Assembly (NCBI GenBank): GCA_900544685.1
Contig: UQWA01000016.1
Coordinates: 5,119-69,118, forward strand
DNA: 64,000 nt
Direction of reading: 5' to 3'
From: an uncultured Lachnospiraceae bacterium
GTDB taxonomy: Bacteria > Bacillota > Clostridia > Lachnospirales > Lachnospiraceae
In this document: positions 52,720 to 60,161 of the stretch, piece after piece
How positions within the stretch are numbered: the stretch's first letter is position 1
Layout: each line of letters starts with the position of its first letter
Notes under the pieces: generated by a model
Database searches by the model: none
Seen by the model: the letters and a program-made list of their open reading frames with translations, nothing else
Told to the model about the DNA's origin: nothing
Made by a program: the position numbers and the translations under genes

Positions 52720-53079
52720 TCAGTAGGTGTAGGTCGGGTTGATGTCTTCGGTCAGGGTCTTCTTATCGTGGCAGCTTTTGCAGAACGGCTGCCAGTTGTT
52801 CTGATCCCAGAAAAGTTTCTGATCACCACGGTGTGGAATGATGTGATCCACAACCGTTGCCCGGACGTACTTGCCCTGCTTGGCACACTGCACACAGAGT
52901 GGATTAGCTTCCAGATACGACTTTCTGACTTTCTGCCACCGCCTGTTGTATCCACGTTTCGCTGCCGGGCGGGTGACTTCCGGATGGAAAGGCAGATGCT
53001 TCTCACAGTAGAGCTGGCCGGCTTCCACCAGCTCCGGGCAGCTGGGATGATGGCATGGTGTCTTTGGTCTGTATGGCAT
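52720..53079 (-). CDS. HNH endonuclease, phage type
   Basis: A 119-residue nuclease. Zinc-binding Cys pairs (CPEL/CEKH and CVQC/CKSC) flank the HNH core VVDHIIPHRGDQKLFWDQNNWQPFCKSCHDKK. Small HNH proteins of this type sit beside terminase genes in phage genomes and help packaging. No terminase, capsid or tail gene is present here, so it is a remnant module. Confidence 0.85.
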   Translation of the reverse strand: MPYRPKTPCHHPSCPELVEAGQLYCEKHLPFHPEVTRPAAKRGYNRRWQKVRKSYLEANPLCVQCAKQGKYVRATVVDHIIPHRGDQKLFWDQNNWQPFCKSCHDKKTLTEDINPTYTY

Positions 53080-53113
53080 AATATCAACTCCTAAAAATTA
53101 TTTTTTGAACCCG

Positions 53114-53142
53114 TTGTATTTTCGTCGATTATTGAGTATACT
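53114..53142 (+). promoter_or_regulatory. Promoter of the type III antitoxin RNA
   Basis: TTGTAT and TATACT with a 17-base spacer on the plus strand. Transcription would start about 53149, at the beginning of the repeated RNA. Confidence 0.7.
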
Positions 53143-53148
53143 ATAAGT

Positions 53149-53255
53149 GAGCTAATGGCTTGTCGGTCATCACGGCTAGAATATGATGAACGTGTATGTT
53201 TAGCTTCCGCAAGCGACGGGGCGCTGCAAGGCGTAGAATATCGCTTACGTGTAGG
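53149..53255 (+). ncRNA. Type III antitoxin RNA repeat region
   Basis: Two imperfect units lie between the promoter and a terminator. The best matched core is TAGAATAT-N5-ACGTGTA at 53177-53196 and again at 53234-53253, a period of 57 bases; both units also begin with AGCT (53150, 53202). In type III systems such tandem RNA repeats fold into pseudoknots that bind the toxin. The position before the toxin and the terminator fit exactly. The repeats here are few and diverged. Confidence 0.6.
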
Positions 53256-53288
53256 AAGGGCTTGCCGAAAGGCAGGCTCTTCTTTTTT
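53256..53288 (+). terminator. Terminator between antitoxin RNA and toxin gene
   Basis: AGGGCTTGCC pairs with GGCAGGCTCT across a GAAA tetraloop and is followed by TCTTTTTT. In type III loci a leaky terminator at this place sets the excess of antitoxin RNA over toxin mRNA. Confidence 0.85.
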
Positions 53289-53305
53289 AGGAAGGAAAAC
53301 CAGTC

Positions 53306-53749
53306 ATGAAACTCGTTACAATAAATAATGCGCTGTTGCTCAAATACACCGGCGATTCAGAGGTACTACAGAAATCAACCAGACCTTATGTGTTAGTTGT
53401 CCGTTTAAAATACAAGGAGGCCTGCTATGACTTTGCTGTTCCCATTCGTTCAAACATTCCCGCATCGGCACCCAAAGATCAGTACTTTGCTCTGCCTCCT
53501 CGTCCGCAGACAAGACCCAAAAATCGTCACGGACTACATTACATAAAAATGTTTCCCGTTACAAAGCAGTATATTGTTCGTTACCGCACGGAGGGGAACA
53601 GCTTCGCAACACTGATTCACGACATTATCGAGAAAAACAGCAAACAAATCGTTGATGAATGCCAGCATTACCTCGATTTGTACAGTCAAGGTGTTAAACC
53701 TCTATACTCAACAGACTTAGACTATCTCATCGAACAACTCAACAAGTGA
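53306..53749 (+). CDS. Type III toxin-antitoxin endoribonuclease toxin (ToxN/AbiQ/TenpN superfamily)
   Basis: A 147-residue protein. The start MKLVTINNALLLKYTGDSEV, then STRPYVLVVRLKYKEACYDFAVPIRSNI, is the two-strand pattern of the ToxN superfamily, closest in feel to the TenpN group (TRPY...FAIPFRHHI). A long C-terminal helix follows. Such toxins cut mRNA and process their own antitoxin RNA; many block phage. The AGGAAGGA ribosome binding site follows the antitoxin terminator. One of very few plus-strand genes in the window. Confidence 0.75.
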   Translation: MKLVTINNALLLKYTGDSEVLQKSTRPYVLVVRLKYKEACYDFAVPIRSNIPASAPKDQYFALPPRPQTRPKNRHGLHYIKMFPVTKQYIVRYRTEGNSFATLIHDIIEKNSKQIVDECQHYLDLYSQGVKPLYSTDLDYLIEQLNK

Positions 53750-53755
53750 TTTTTT

Positions 53756-53779
53756 GCCGTCTTCACTGGCGGCTTTTTT
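53756..53779 (+). terminator. Terminator after the type III toxin gene
   Basis: GCCGTC pairs with GGCGGC (one G-U) across TTCACT, followed by TTTTTT. Confidence 0.7.
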
Positions 53780-53787
53780 CTTTTGCA

Positions 53788-54144
53788 TTACTCTTCCCAC
53801 GGAAGACCAGCCTTGCCGAAATGACCGTAAACACTGACCTTGTTGTAGTCTACATCCAGCAGTCCCAGTCGCTTGATGATACCCTGCGGAGTCAGGTCAT
53901 TGCTGTCATGGACATAGGCTTCGATGAAGTCCAGCGACTGATACTCTGTGCCAAAGCACTCGACCGACACCCCCACCGGCTGAACCACGCCGATAGCGTA
54001 GGTCAGCTGGACTTCGCACTTGTCAGCGTTGCCCGCCTGCACGATGTCCTTGGCAATCTTCCTCGCCATGTATGCTGCGGAACGGTCCACCTTGGCGGGA
54101 TCTTTACCGCTCAGAGCACCGCCGCCCATGCGACCGATAGCAAC
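53788..54144 (-). pseudogene. 3' fragment of a methionine adenosyltransferase gene
   Basis: About 113 codons encode the C-terminal quarter of MetK: GGGALSGKDPAKVDRSAAY, CEVQLTYAIGVVQPVGVSV, and a tail ending GHFGKAGLPWEE. The first 270 or so residues, with the ATP and methionine sites, are missing, and the upstream border abuts the stop codon of the HTH gene. Intact metK genes occur on phages and conjugative elements of gut clostridia, often with DNA methylases, so this may be a relic of such an element. Confidence 0.85.
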
Positions 54145-54933
54145 CTATTTTTTGCGGTCTTTTGGACGGTCCATCTTCTCCTTTACCTTGTCCGGCACAT
54201 CGATCAGTCCAAACCGATAGAACATTCCGTAGATGTAAGTCACTCCCCGGATATCGCCCAGAGCTTTGGGTCTCTCTACTACTTCACCTTTTATATTTCC
54301 CAGTGCCAAAACTATAGAGCTCCATGCCAGACTTTTACTCTTTTCCCGCCTGTCGATCCACAGTTCTCTTGTGTACTCACCGTTTCTGCCTTTTCGTATT
54401 TCATAGGTAAAGGGTAAGCCGGAATAGGTTTTAAAGCGCACACCAGAATAAAGCAAGACCGTCTCCCACAGGTGCTCCTCTGTTGGCTCTGATCTCAGTT
54501 TTCTTACTGCTCTGTATCTTCGCCGCCGCTCTGCTCCAACACTAATTTTTTCTTTATCTGCTGTACTCGGGAAGTACACGCCTTTCTGATATGGTAGGTA
54601 CGAGGTAACGGATGCTTTGGAGAGTTGAAGAGTATTTGCGGTTGAGAGTATGGAGGTTTTGTAGTCTTGTGTTTCACGGTATTCTTCAAAAGTGTTTTTT
54701 ACTTTCTCCGCCACATCTGATTCATACACACCGGCCGTGATGAGCAGCTTTCTTACTTTGATTGGATTCAGAGTTAGCGCATCTGCAATGGATCGGAGGG
54801 AGCAGTCCTCCTCATAAAGCGCCACAGCACTTTCCATCTGCTCTTTCAGATTCTTCCCGGCATCATACTCCGGCTTCAGCTTCTTACGACCGCCGCCGGG
54901 CTTTCTGGCTTTATACGCTCTTTTCTCTCCCAT
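54145..54933 (-). CDS. HTH-containing protein of unknown function, mobile-element style
   Basis: A 262-residue basic protein. The N-terminus is Lys/Arg/Gly-rich (RAYKARKPGGGRKKLK). Residues 45-70 (CSLRSIADALTLNPIKVRKLLITAG) look like a resolvase-type helix-turn-helix. A second half (LWETVLLYSGVRFKTYSGLPFTYEI, then GEYTRELWIDRREKSKS) is unrecognised. It ends where the metK fragment begins, so its C-terminus may be altered by the rearrangement. Probably from a phage or integrative element. Confidence 0.55.
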   Translation of the reverse strand: MGEKRAYKARKPGGGRKKLKPEYDAGKNLKEQMESAVALYEEDCSLRSIADALTLNPIKVRKLLITAGVYESDVAEKVKNTFEEYRETQDYKTSILSTANTLQLSKASVTSYLPYQKGVYFPSTADKEKISVGAERRRRYRAVRKLRSEPTEEHLWETVLLYSGVRFKTYSGLPFTYEIRKGRNGEYTRELWIDRREKSKSLAWSSIVLALGNIKGEVVERPKALGDIRGVTYIYGMFYRFGLIDVPDKVKEKMDRPKDRKK

Positions 54934-54935
54934 AA

Positions 54936-55319
54936 TTATTCGTGCAGTTCCAGCGGCAGACCATCCGGGTCATGGAAGAAAGTCATCTTCTTACCAGTAT
55001 AATCGTCAACCCGAACCGGCTCACATTCAATCCCAACTTCTGCCAGTTCCCTCACCATCTGCTCTACACTCTCTACACAGAAAGCAAGATGCCGCAGCCC
55101 ACATGCTTCCGGACGGTTCACACGCATCGGCGGGTTTTTCTCAGCGAAAATCTCCAGTTCTGTGTGCTCATTGACACGCAGATCCAGCTTCCAATCCTCG
55201 CGTTCCGGGCGGTAGTTTTCTCTGATGACAGAGAAGCCCAGCTTGTTCACATAAAAATTCTTTGCGGCTTCGTAGTCAGATACGATGATTGCAATGTGGT
55301 GTATTTTTGATAAATTCAT
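54936..55319 (-). CDS. VOC family protein, YaeR/GloA2-like
   Basis: A 127-residue vicinal-oxygen-chelate protein with two beta-alpha-beta-beta-beta units. Metal ligands are visible as His7/His8 (KIHHIAIIVSDY), Glu in LEIFAE, His in LRHLAF and Glu in GLPLELHE. The family includes glyoxalase-like and uncharacterised YaeR proteins. It is three bases upstream of the HTH gene. Confidence 0.88.
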   Translation of the reverse strand: MNLSKIHHIAIIVSDYEAAKNFYVNKLGFSVIRENYRPEREDWKLDLRVNEHTELEIFAEKNPPMRVNRPEACGLRHLAFCVESVEQMVRELAEVGIECEPVRVDDYTGKKMTFFHDPDGLPLELHE

Positions 55320-55423
55320 TTATCTTATGCTCCATTTCTTTTATTTCCGTTGCAAACTATACAGCAACCTTCAAAAATTACCGTGCGAACTCCTGGAGTT
55401 CAGTTTGTCCACACGGCATATCA

Positions 55424-55816
55424 TCAAAACTTGATCACTTTCGGCTCATGGGTGAAAGAACTAATGGTGGCCACACCATTCTTGAAGTAGAACACTTCAG
55501 TGTTGCCATCATCTACCGCATACATCTTCTTCAGTCCCGGATAAGCATCCAGCATGGACTGTCTTGCTTCCATGCGGTCATCCTCTACCAGTTCACCGGC
55601 AACGCGAATCCATTCTCCGCCCTTAAATGCACACAGTTCTGCTTTTGGATTGGCATGCAGCTGCTTGGAAACCTCCTTCTTCTTGCCGGTCTGGATGTAC
55701 AGCTTGCCCTCAAAAATATGTGCCGTGCCAAACGGACGCACTCTCGGCTGGTCGCCTTCCACCGTTGCCAAGTAATATGTTTCAGCTTCTTTTAAGAACT
55801 TTACGATTTCTTCCAT
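55424..55816 (-). CDS. Pyridoxamine 5'-phosphate oxidase-like flavin-binding protein
   Basis: A 130-residue split-barrel protein: TYYLATVEGDQPRVRPFGTAHIFEGKLYIQTGKKKEV and ELCAFKGGEWIRVAGELVED are the PNPOx-like FMN-binding pattern. Short members of this family are flavin- or F420-dependent reductases or heme-related proteins of unknown role. GGAAAG precedes the start. Confidence 0.85.
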   Translation of the reverse strand: MEEIVKFLKEAETYYLATVEGDQPRVRPFGTAHIFEGKLYIQTGKKKEVSKQLHANPKAELCAFKGGEWIRVAGELVEDDRMEARQSMLDAYPGLKKMYAVDDGNTEVFYFKNGVATISSFTHEPKVIKF

Positions 55817-55867
55817 TTTATTCTTTCCTTTCCCACACGGTCGTGTGTGATTTATAGTTTTATGGTT

Positions 55868-56083
55868 TTATTTCAGCTTTTCCAGAATCTCATCCACGCT
55901 CATGCCGCTCGCCAACAGCTTCTTCTCTTTCTAGTCAGCCTTCAAAGTGTCAATGTTGGCGGTGATGGATGCGATCTCGGTATTCAGAGACACAATAGTC
56001 TTCTGCTTCTCTGCAATATGAGTTGCGTAGTCGATGGTAGTAATGGTTTTGGGACGGTTTATGCTGCCTTTCGTTCTGGGCAT
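55868..56083 (-). pseudogene. Small mobile-element protein interrupted by an in-frame TAG
   Basis: The frame MPRTKGSINRPKTITTIDYATHIAEKQK continues through a coiled-coil segment (IVSLNTEIASITANIDTLKAD) to TAG at 55931-55933. It then goes on in the same frame for 20 codons (KEKKLLASGMSVDEILEKLK) to TAA. The MPRTKGS-type start and the final SGxSxDEILEKLK are both typical of a small conserved protein of integrative elements, so the TAG is a nonsense mutation in an otherwise intact reading frame. Confidence 0.6.
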
Positions 56084-56172
56084 AGGTGATAACCTCTTTC
56101 CTTTTATAGTTGTTTAAGTATAGCACTGTGTTGGAGTGCGGGCAATATACACACCCGACTATCATTCATATT

Positions 56173-56961
56173 TCAAATTATGAAATCCTGAATCGGTCCA
56201 ACCGGAGTTGCCATTGTTTTATCAAAAAGCACATTATCCTTTGCTCCCGTACAGACGGTGCTTTTATACTTAATTCCCACGTATCCTTTATTCAAAAAAT
56301 ACTGGGTCATGCACTGAAAAGGCGCATACATCAAGCTTTTATCATCTGCATCAGCCAATGGAGTAAAAATCTGCTCAGATAGTAACTTAAGATACGTATG
56401 CAACGCCCAAAAGCTTATTTCCGCTTTTATTTCATTAATTTCATTTTCAGTGAGAGTAACTGCTCGTCCTTTCTTCATGCTTCGCTTATAGCAACGCAAG
56501 AAATAATCTTTTCCGCTATTTTCAAGCTGAGTATTTATATCCTCATATGCCATCTCATCAGCCAATGTCAAATCAATTATTTTTTCATCCTTGTTAGCAG
56601 AATTTATTTCGAACGAACAAATGCCAAAGCGATTTCCTGTTGAAGCGCGACATTCCTTAATCGTACATTTCTCTGCCAAATTTCTGTCAGATGCCCACGC
56701 CAAATACAGCCATTCAATCCCAACGGGACTAAATCTGTTATCCTCATTAATAAATTCTGATTTTGACAAGAAACGATCATATGATACTGTCTCCACCGTT
56801 TTTAGTTTTGTTCCTCTGACCAGATATCCCTTAGCATGTAGAATACTCAGTGGACATTCCAACCGCCCACTACAATTGGTAAACAAACCATCAAACACTT
56901 TTAAAAATGTAGTTGTCAGTGCTGAATCGACTTCATTATATCTAAACTGCTCATTTGCCAA
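56173..56961 (-). CDS. RES-domain protein (NAD+-degrading toxin family), probably frameshifted near its N-terminus
   Basis: A 262-codon frame from TTG. Seen are LVRGTKL, NRFSPVGIEWLYLAWASD (the arginine-plus-LYLA block of RES domains) and, near the end, VGIKYKSTVCTGAKDNVLFD, matching the second RES block. RES proteins of the Res-Xre type destroy NAD+. In another frame, ATG at 57062 starts MAYQNIMNASLFDFEDIKKSKVIIK, which would join naturally to TWNEFRAALANEQF just upstream of the TTG if one base were restored. I therefore read a likely frameshift around 56980. No Xre antitoxin gene is adjacent. Confidence 0.6.
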   Translation of the reverse strand: MANEQFRYNEVDSALTTTFLKVFDGLFTNCSGRLECPLSILHAKGYLVRGTKLKTVETVSYDRFLSKSEFINEDNRFSPVGIEWLYLAWASDRNLAEKCTIKECRASTGNRFGICSFEINSANKDEKIIDLTLADEMAYEDINTQLENSGKDYFLRCYKRSMKKGRAVTLTENEINEIKAEISFWALHTYLKLLSEQIFTPLADADDKSLMYAPFQCMTQYFLNKGYVGIKYKSTVCTGAKDNVLFDKTMATPVGPIQDFII

Positions 56962-57123
56962 AGCGGCTCGAAATTCATTCCATGTGTTTTAATTATAACT
57001 TTGCTTTTCTTAATATCTTCAAAATCAAATAACGAAGCATTCATAATATTCTGATACGCCATTTTGCATTATTTCCTATCATATAATTTAACGCTAGCCA
57101 ATCATCTTGGAATTCAAATCAGT

Positions 57124-57269
57124 TTAGTTTTTCACGCCTTCCTTGATGAGTCTAGCTACAGGAGTAAGATCCGTAAATACACTGCCGATAATATTTCCAC
57201 ACACTGGACATTCTATATCTTCGTGTTCCCGGTTTCCTTCCCATATGGATTTATCATCATATTCTGTTC
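57124..57269 (-). pseudogene. C-terminal remnant of a zinc-ribbon protein
   Basis: About 48 open codons with no start end in EDIECPVCGNIIGSVFTDL then TPVARLIKEGVKN and TAA. The CPVC knuckle and clean C-terminus suggest the tail of a real gene, cut off five bases from the REP palindrome at 57275. Together with the RES N-terminus this accounts for the 56962-57361 space. Confidence 0.45.
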
Positions 57270-57274
57270 TTTAT

Positions 57275-57287
57275 GGGGTCAGACCCC
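57275..57287. repeat. REP-like palindrome copy 2
   Basis: GGGGTC-A-GACCCC. The 28 bases from TTTAT through AAATGTCCT around it are identical to those around copy 58801-58813. Confidence 0.85.
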
Positions 57288-57361
57288 CAAATGTCCTATG
57301 ATAGACATTCATCTATGTAAATGGATTATCTCACATTTTGAAGAAGGATGAGAACGGTAGG

Positions 57362-58426
57362 TTATTCATCGCTTACCATATATTCCTTCAATTCATCTAT
57401 GGTTGGCGAAATTTTCCCATTCTTCAATCGAAGTTTCTCCACGGAAATTCCACCAAAAAGTCCCAGATTCTTATATTGACTAATAATCTTATATTCATCT
57501 TTTGTTATCACATCTCCATGCGCTCCCTTATTTCGCAAATCATATAAATCTTCTAAGACATCTGATAATGAAAAATTTGTCGCAGATAAAGCAATATTAT
57601 TATCTTTAACATATTCTTTCATTTTTCTCCACATAAGATGTTTTTGCGGTTTGTTTGGCAAATTCAATAGCTGAATTATTTCATTTACCTCATGTTCAAT
57701 GATTGCACAATATTGTTTCGTTAAAATACTTGGTGCAATAGAGAATCTTTCATCTTTATAATAATAATCTTCTTCTATAACATCAGCAGATACCAAATCT
57801 AAGATTGAAGATTTGTCCAAACCAGAATACTGATTTTTATATAGCATATAGATACTATTGATTTTATTGCTACTGTGCCAGTCAACAATTATTACATCTG
57901 TTGGTTCAGAGCTTTCATAAAGCTGTATACTCTCAAGTTCATCATTTAAGTCGGCAATCATGTCAATATGCTTAACATAAAATCCAATTCTTTTTTCCAA
58001 TATACAGTATGCCGTTTGAAAAAAAGCAAACATAGCTGTATAACAGCACCGTTGATACTCCCCTTTCATAGTATACTCGGCCATATTGGTTTGCATCAAT
58101 TCTCTTACGATGGTAATTTCATTTTCTGACAACTTTTCTCCTGTTAAGGCTTTCTCTTTCAATGAATCATCTTCGCTAACTATATTCAAAAACGCCTCAT
58201 AATAATTGCTTTCAGGATTCGTCAGTGATAAAAGCCCCTGTAAATACTGCACAATAAACTTGTCATTTATAGGTTCTTCGCTTAACAAACCCATACACAT
58301 TTCTATCTGAGCAATCGCAAACTCTCGCTCCCCATTATATACAGAGTGCTTTACCCGTAATTTTTTCCCATCATTTACATAACAGTCCTTAAGTATTTCT
58401 TGTATTTCGCTATACGGAATTATCAT
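57362..58426 (-). CDS. HEPN-like protein, candidate defence ribonuclease
   Basis: A 354-residue helical protein, AT-rich in its codons. Near the C-terminus SDVLEDLYDLRNKGAHGDVI holds an RN-x3-H motif (RNKGAH) as in HEPN nucleases and DUF4145-like proteins. The first 120 residues are all helical with many Glu; the middle (VIIVDWHSSNKINSIYMLYK) may be a small alpha/beta unit. No membrane segment. AAAGGAG precedes the ATG. It stands alone between two REP-like elements. Function as an RNase toxin is inferred from the motif only. Confidence 0.55.
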   Translation of the reverse strand: MIIPYSEIQEILKDCYVNDGKKLRVKHSVYNGEREFAIAQIEMCMGLLSEEPINDKFIVQYLQGLLSLTNPESNYYEAFLNIVSEDDSLKEKALTGEKLSENEITIVRELMQTNMAEYTMKGEYQRCCYTAMFAFFQTAYCILEKRIGFYVKHIDMIADLNDELESIQLYESSEPTDVIIVDWHSSNKINSIYMLYKNQYSGLDKSSILDLVSADVIEEDYYYKDERFSIAPSILTKQYCAIIEHEVNEIIQLLNLPNKPQKHLMWRKMKEYVKDNNIALSATNFSLSDVLEDLYDLRNKGAHGDVITKDEYKIISQYKNLGLFGGISVEKLRLKNGKISPTIDELKEYMVSDE

Positions 58427-58563
58427 CGTGTGCTTCTCCTTTATGTGAAAATAAGTTTTATTTGAATTTCGTGATTTTATTATGCCCTATTCAATAGGAG
58501 AAGTATATAAATACATCTCGAAACAGCGCAACCTGCGCAACCAAGTTATTGAGCAAGCAATTG

Positions 58564-58715
58564 TTATGGGTCAAAATCCGGGTACAACTCCAGCTCGGCA
58601 AACTCGACATCACTCATGGCCTTAAGCTTGCCCAGGGCGCTGTCTGTTACCTCCCGCAGCTCGGTTTCCTCCGGAGTCCCTTTTTTAAAATATCTCTTGA
58701 CTACAATGTGGTCTC
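58564..58715 (-). pseudogene. C-terminal remnant of a mobile-element gene
   Basis: Open codons ending VKRYFKKGTPEETELREVTD then SALGKLKAMSDVEFAELELYPDFDP and TAA, with no start or ribosome binding site. The composition and clean end look like the tail of a real protein cut at the border of the 50-base repeat at 58727. The rest of 58427-58563 shows nothing recognisable. Confidence 0.45.
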
Positions 58716-58726
58716 AGAGAGCTCCT

Positions 58727-58782
58727 AGTTTTATTTATATTTTTTTAGAAATGTTTATTTTTTCTTTCGAGGGTCAATCCCC
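58727..58782. repeat. 50-base long repeat, copy A, with degenerate palindrome
   Basis: From AGTTTTATTTATAT through TTTCTTTCGAGGGTCA (58727-58776) it is identical to 60052-60102 apart from one T in the T-run. It ends in GGGTCAATCCCC, a broken form of the palindrome. Confidence 0.85.
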
Positions 58783-58796
58783 GCTTTCTTTTCTAT

Positions 58797-59894
58797 TTAT
58801 GGGGTCAGACCCCCAAATGTCCTCTGCATTATCCTACAATATTTTAATCTGTAATTTCTTGAATTCTCGTTGAAATCCATTTTATATACAGGAATTTTCT
58901 TTTCTCTTGCCATATCTACAATAATTTTCTGATTTATTTTACTAATTTTGCGTCCTAAATAAACCCCACTCGGTTTCTGAATAACATATGAATATTTTTC
59001 TCTCGCCCAAGTCATGTTATCAGTTATATAAAACATTCTCCATTCTTTTTCCGCTTTCCAGTCTATAGACTTTTTTATAGCTAACTTAGTCGCCATAAAC
59101 TCATCTGGACATGGAACAACTGTATTTATCCATGTGGAATTATAAGGAAATCCTACACTTTGAACAATTCCTAACAATACTTTTATCTGGAACAAGTAGA
59201 CCGCATATGCTGTAGTATCCAGCCTCTTATTATCATAGATTACAGGGAACAAATTTATCCAAACATGATCCTGTGTACCATTAGCAAAGTGGGTAACTAC
59301 ATTTTGATCCCAAAATTCGTACTCTAATGCAAAGCCTGTAGCGTTATTACTGTATTGCCCCCACATCATATCTGAATAAATTTTCTGAGTAAAACATGCA
59401 AACTTTGTCATTTGCTGCACTTCTTCAGTTGCTTTTTTTAATTCTACATCAAAATTTGATAATAAATAATGAATCAAAGTATTTGAACTGGCAATTATCT
59501 GTTCCTTTGGTATTTTCTTTAAATTTTCAAATAAATATTTTGCATTCGGAATAAGGTTCTGTATCTCCAAAGGAGGCTGTTCCATAGTTACTAATTTTTC
59601 TATTATCTTTAATCCATTTTCGGACAAAAAGGAGTTAAGCCAATTCTCTATTCTCTTCTTATCATAATAAAGTCTGGCATCAAAATCATCGTTCATTACA
59701 CTTCCATTAGAAAACCATAATTCATCATTATAAAATGCACTTAAACTTCTCTCAGAACAAACTCTAAAACGATATAGTTTATTAGGTAAGATATCCTTAA
59801 CACATTCAATAACTTTATCATAACAATTTTGTTTTTCTTTTTCAGGCAAATTCATCGGGACTATTGTATTTTCAATAATTTTCCTAAAATTCAT
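58797..59894 (-). CDS. DUF2971-domain protein
   Basis: A 365-residue protein with the DUF2971 pattern: NKLYRFRVCSERSLSAFYNDELWFSN near residue 35, then ACFTQKIYSDMMWGQYSNNATGFALEYEFWDQ. DUF2971 proteins are frequent in defence islands but their activity is unknown to me. The last codons and stop (GGLTP then TAA) are encoded by the REP-like palindrome itself, so the native C-terminus was probably replaced. The second of two ATG codons is chosen because it has GGAGG at six bases. Confidence 0.75.
   Translation of the reverse strand: MNFRKIIENTIVPMNLPEKEKQNCYDKVIECVKDILPNKLYRFRVCSERSLSAFYNDELWFSNGSVMNDDFDARLYYDKKRIENWLNSFLSENGLKIIEKLVTMEQPPLEIQNLIPNAKYLFENLKKIPKEQIIASSNTLIHYLLSNFDVELKKATEEVQQMTKFACFTQKIYSDMMWGQYSNNATGFALEYEFWDQNVVTHFANGTQDHVWINLFPVIYDNKRLDTTAYAVYLFQIKVLLGIVQSVGFPYNSTWINTVVPCPDEFMATKLAIKKSIDWKAEKEWRMFYITDNMTWAREKYSYVIQKPSGVYLGRKISKINQKIIVDMAREKKIPVYKMDFNENSRNYRLKYCRIMQRTFGGLTP
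58801..58813. repeat. REP-like palindrome copy 3
   Basis: GGGGTC-A-GACCCC. Shares 28 identical bases with copy 2. It lies inside the 3' end of the DUF2971 frame. Confidence 0.85.
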
Positions 59895-59958
59895 ACACGC
59901 CTCCATAAAACTTCTGCTTTTTCTTTTAGTATATATTCAGCTCTTTTCGTCTCTTTAT

Positions 59959-59971
59959 GTGGTCAGACCCC
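59959..59971. repeat. REP-like palindrome copy 4
   Basis: GTGGTCAGACCCC with flanks TCTTTAT before and CGAG after, as in copy 1. It lies upstream of the DUF2971 gene. Confidence 0.75.
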
Positions 59972-60051
59972 GAGAGCTTTAGATCGTTGCCTGCTACTCA
60001 CCACGAAGAGGTGTGTGATTATTCGAGCAGCGTAGGGAACTTACCGCGCCC

Positions 60052-60109
60052 AGTTTTATTTATATTTTTTTTAGAAATGTTTATTTTTTCTTTCGAGGGT
60101 CAGACCCTC
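60052..60109. repeat. 50-base long repeat, copy B, with 7-base-arm palindrome
   Basis: Near-identical to 58727-58776 (one extra T), then completing a perfect GAGGGTC-A-GACCCTC at 60095-60109. A further degenerate GGTGGTCTGACTC follows at 60131. The rest of 59907-60161 has no gene. Confidence 0.85.
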
Positions 60110-60161
60110 AAAATGTGCCAATGTGCCTCTGGTGGTCTGACTCTATGAAGTGGGTTTGATG

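Noticed and set aside
53788..54144. Functional metK
   Set aside because: Only the last quarter is present; ATP and methionine sites are absent.
54145..54933. Phage terminase small subunit
   Set aside because: It has an HTH near the N-terminus, but the rest does not match and no large subunit is nearby, so it is left as unknown.
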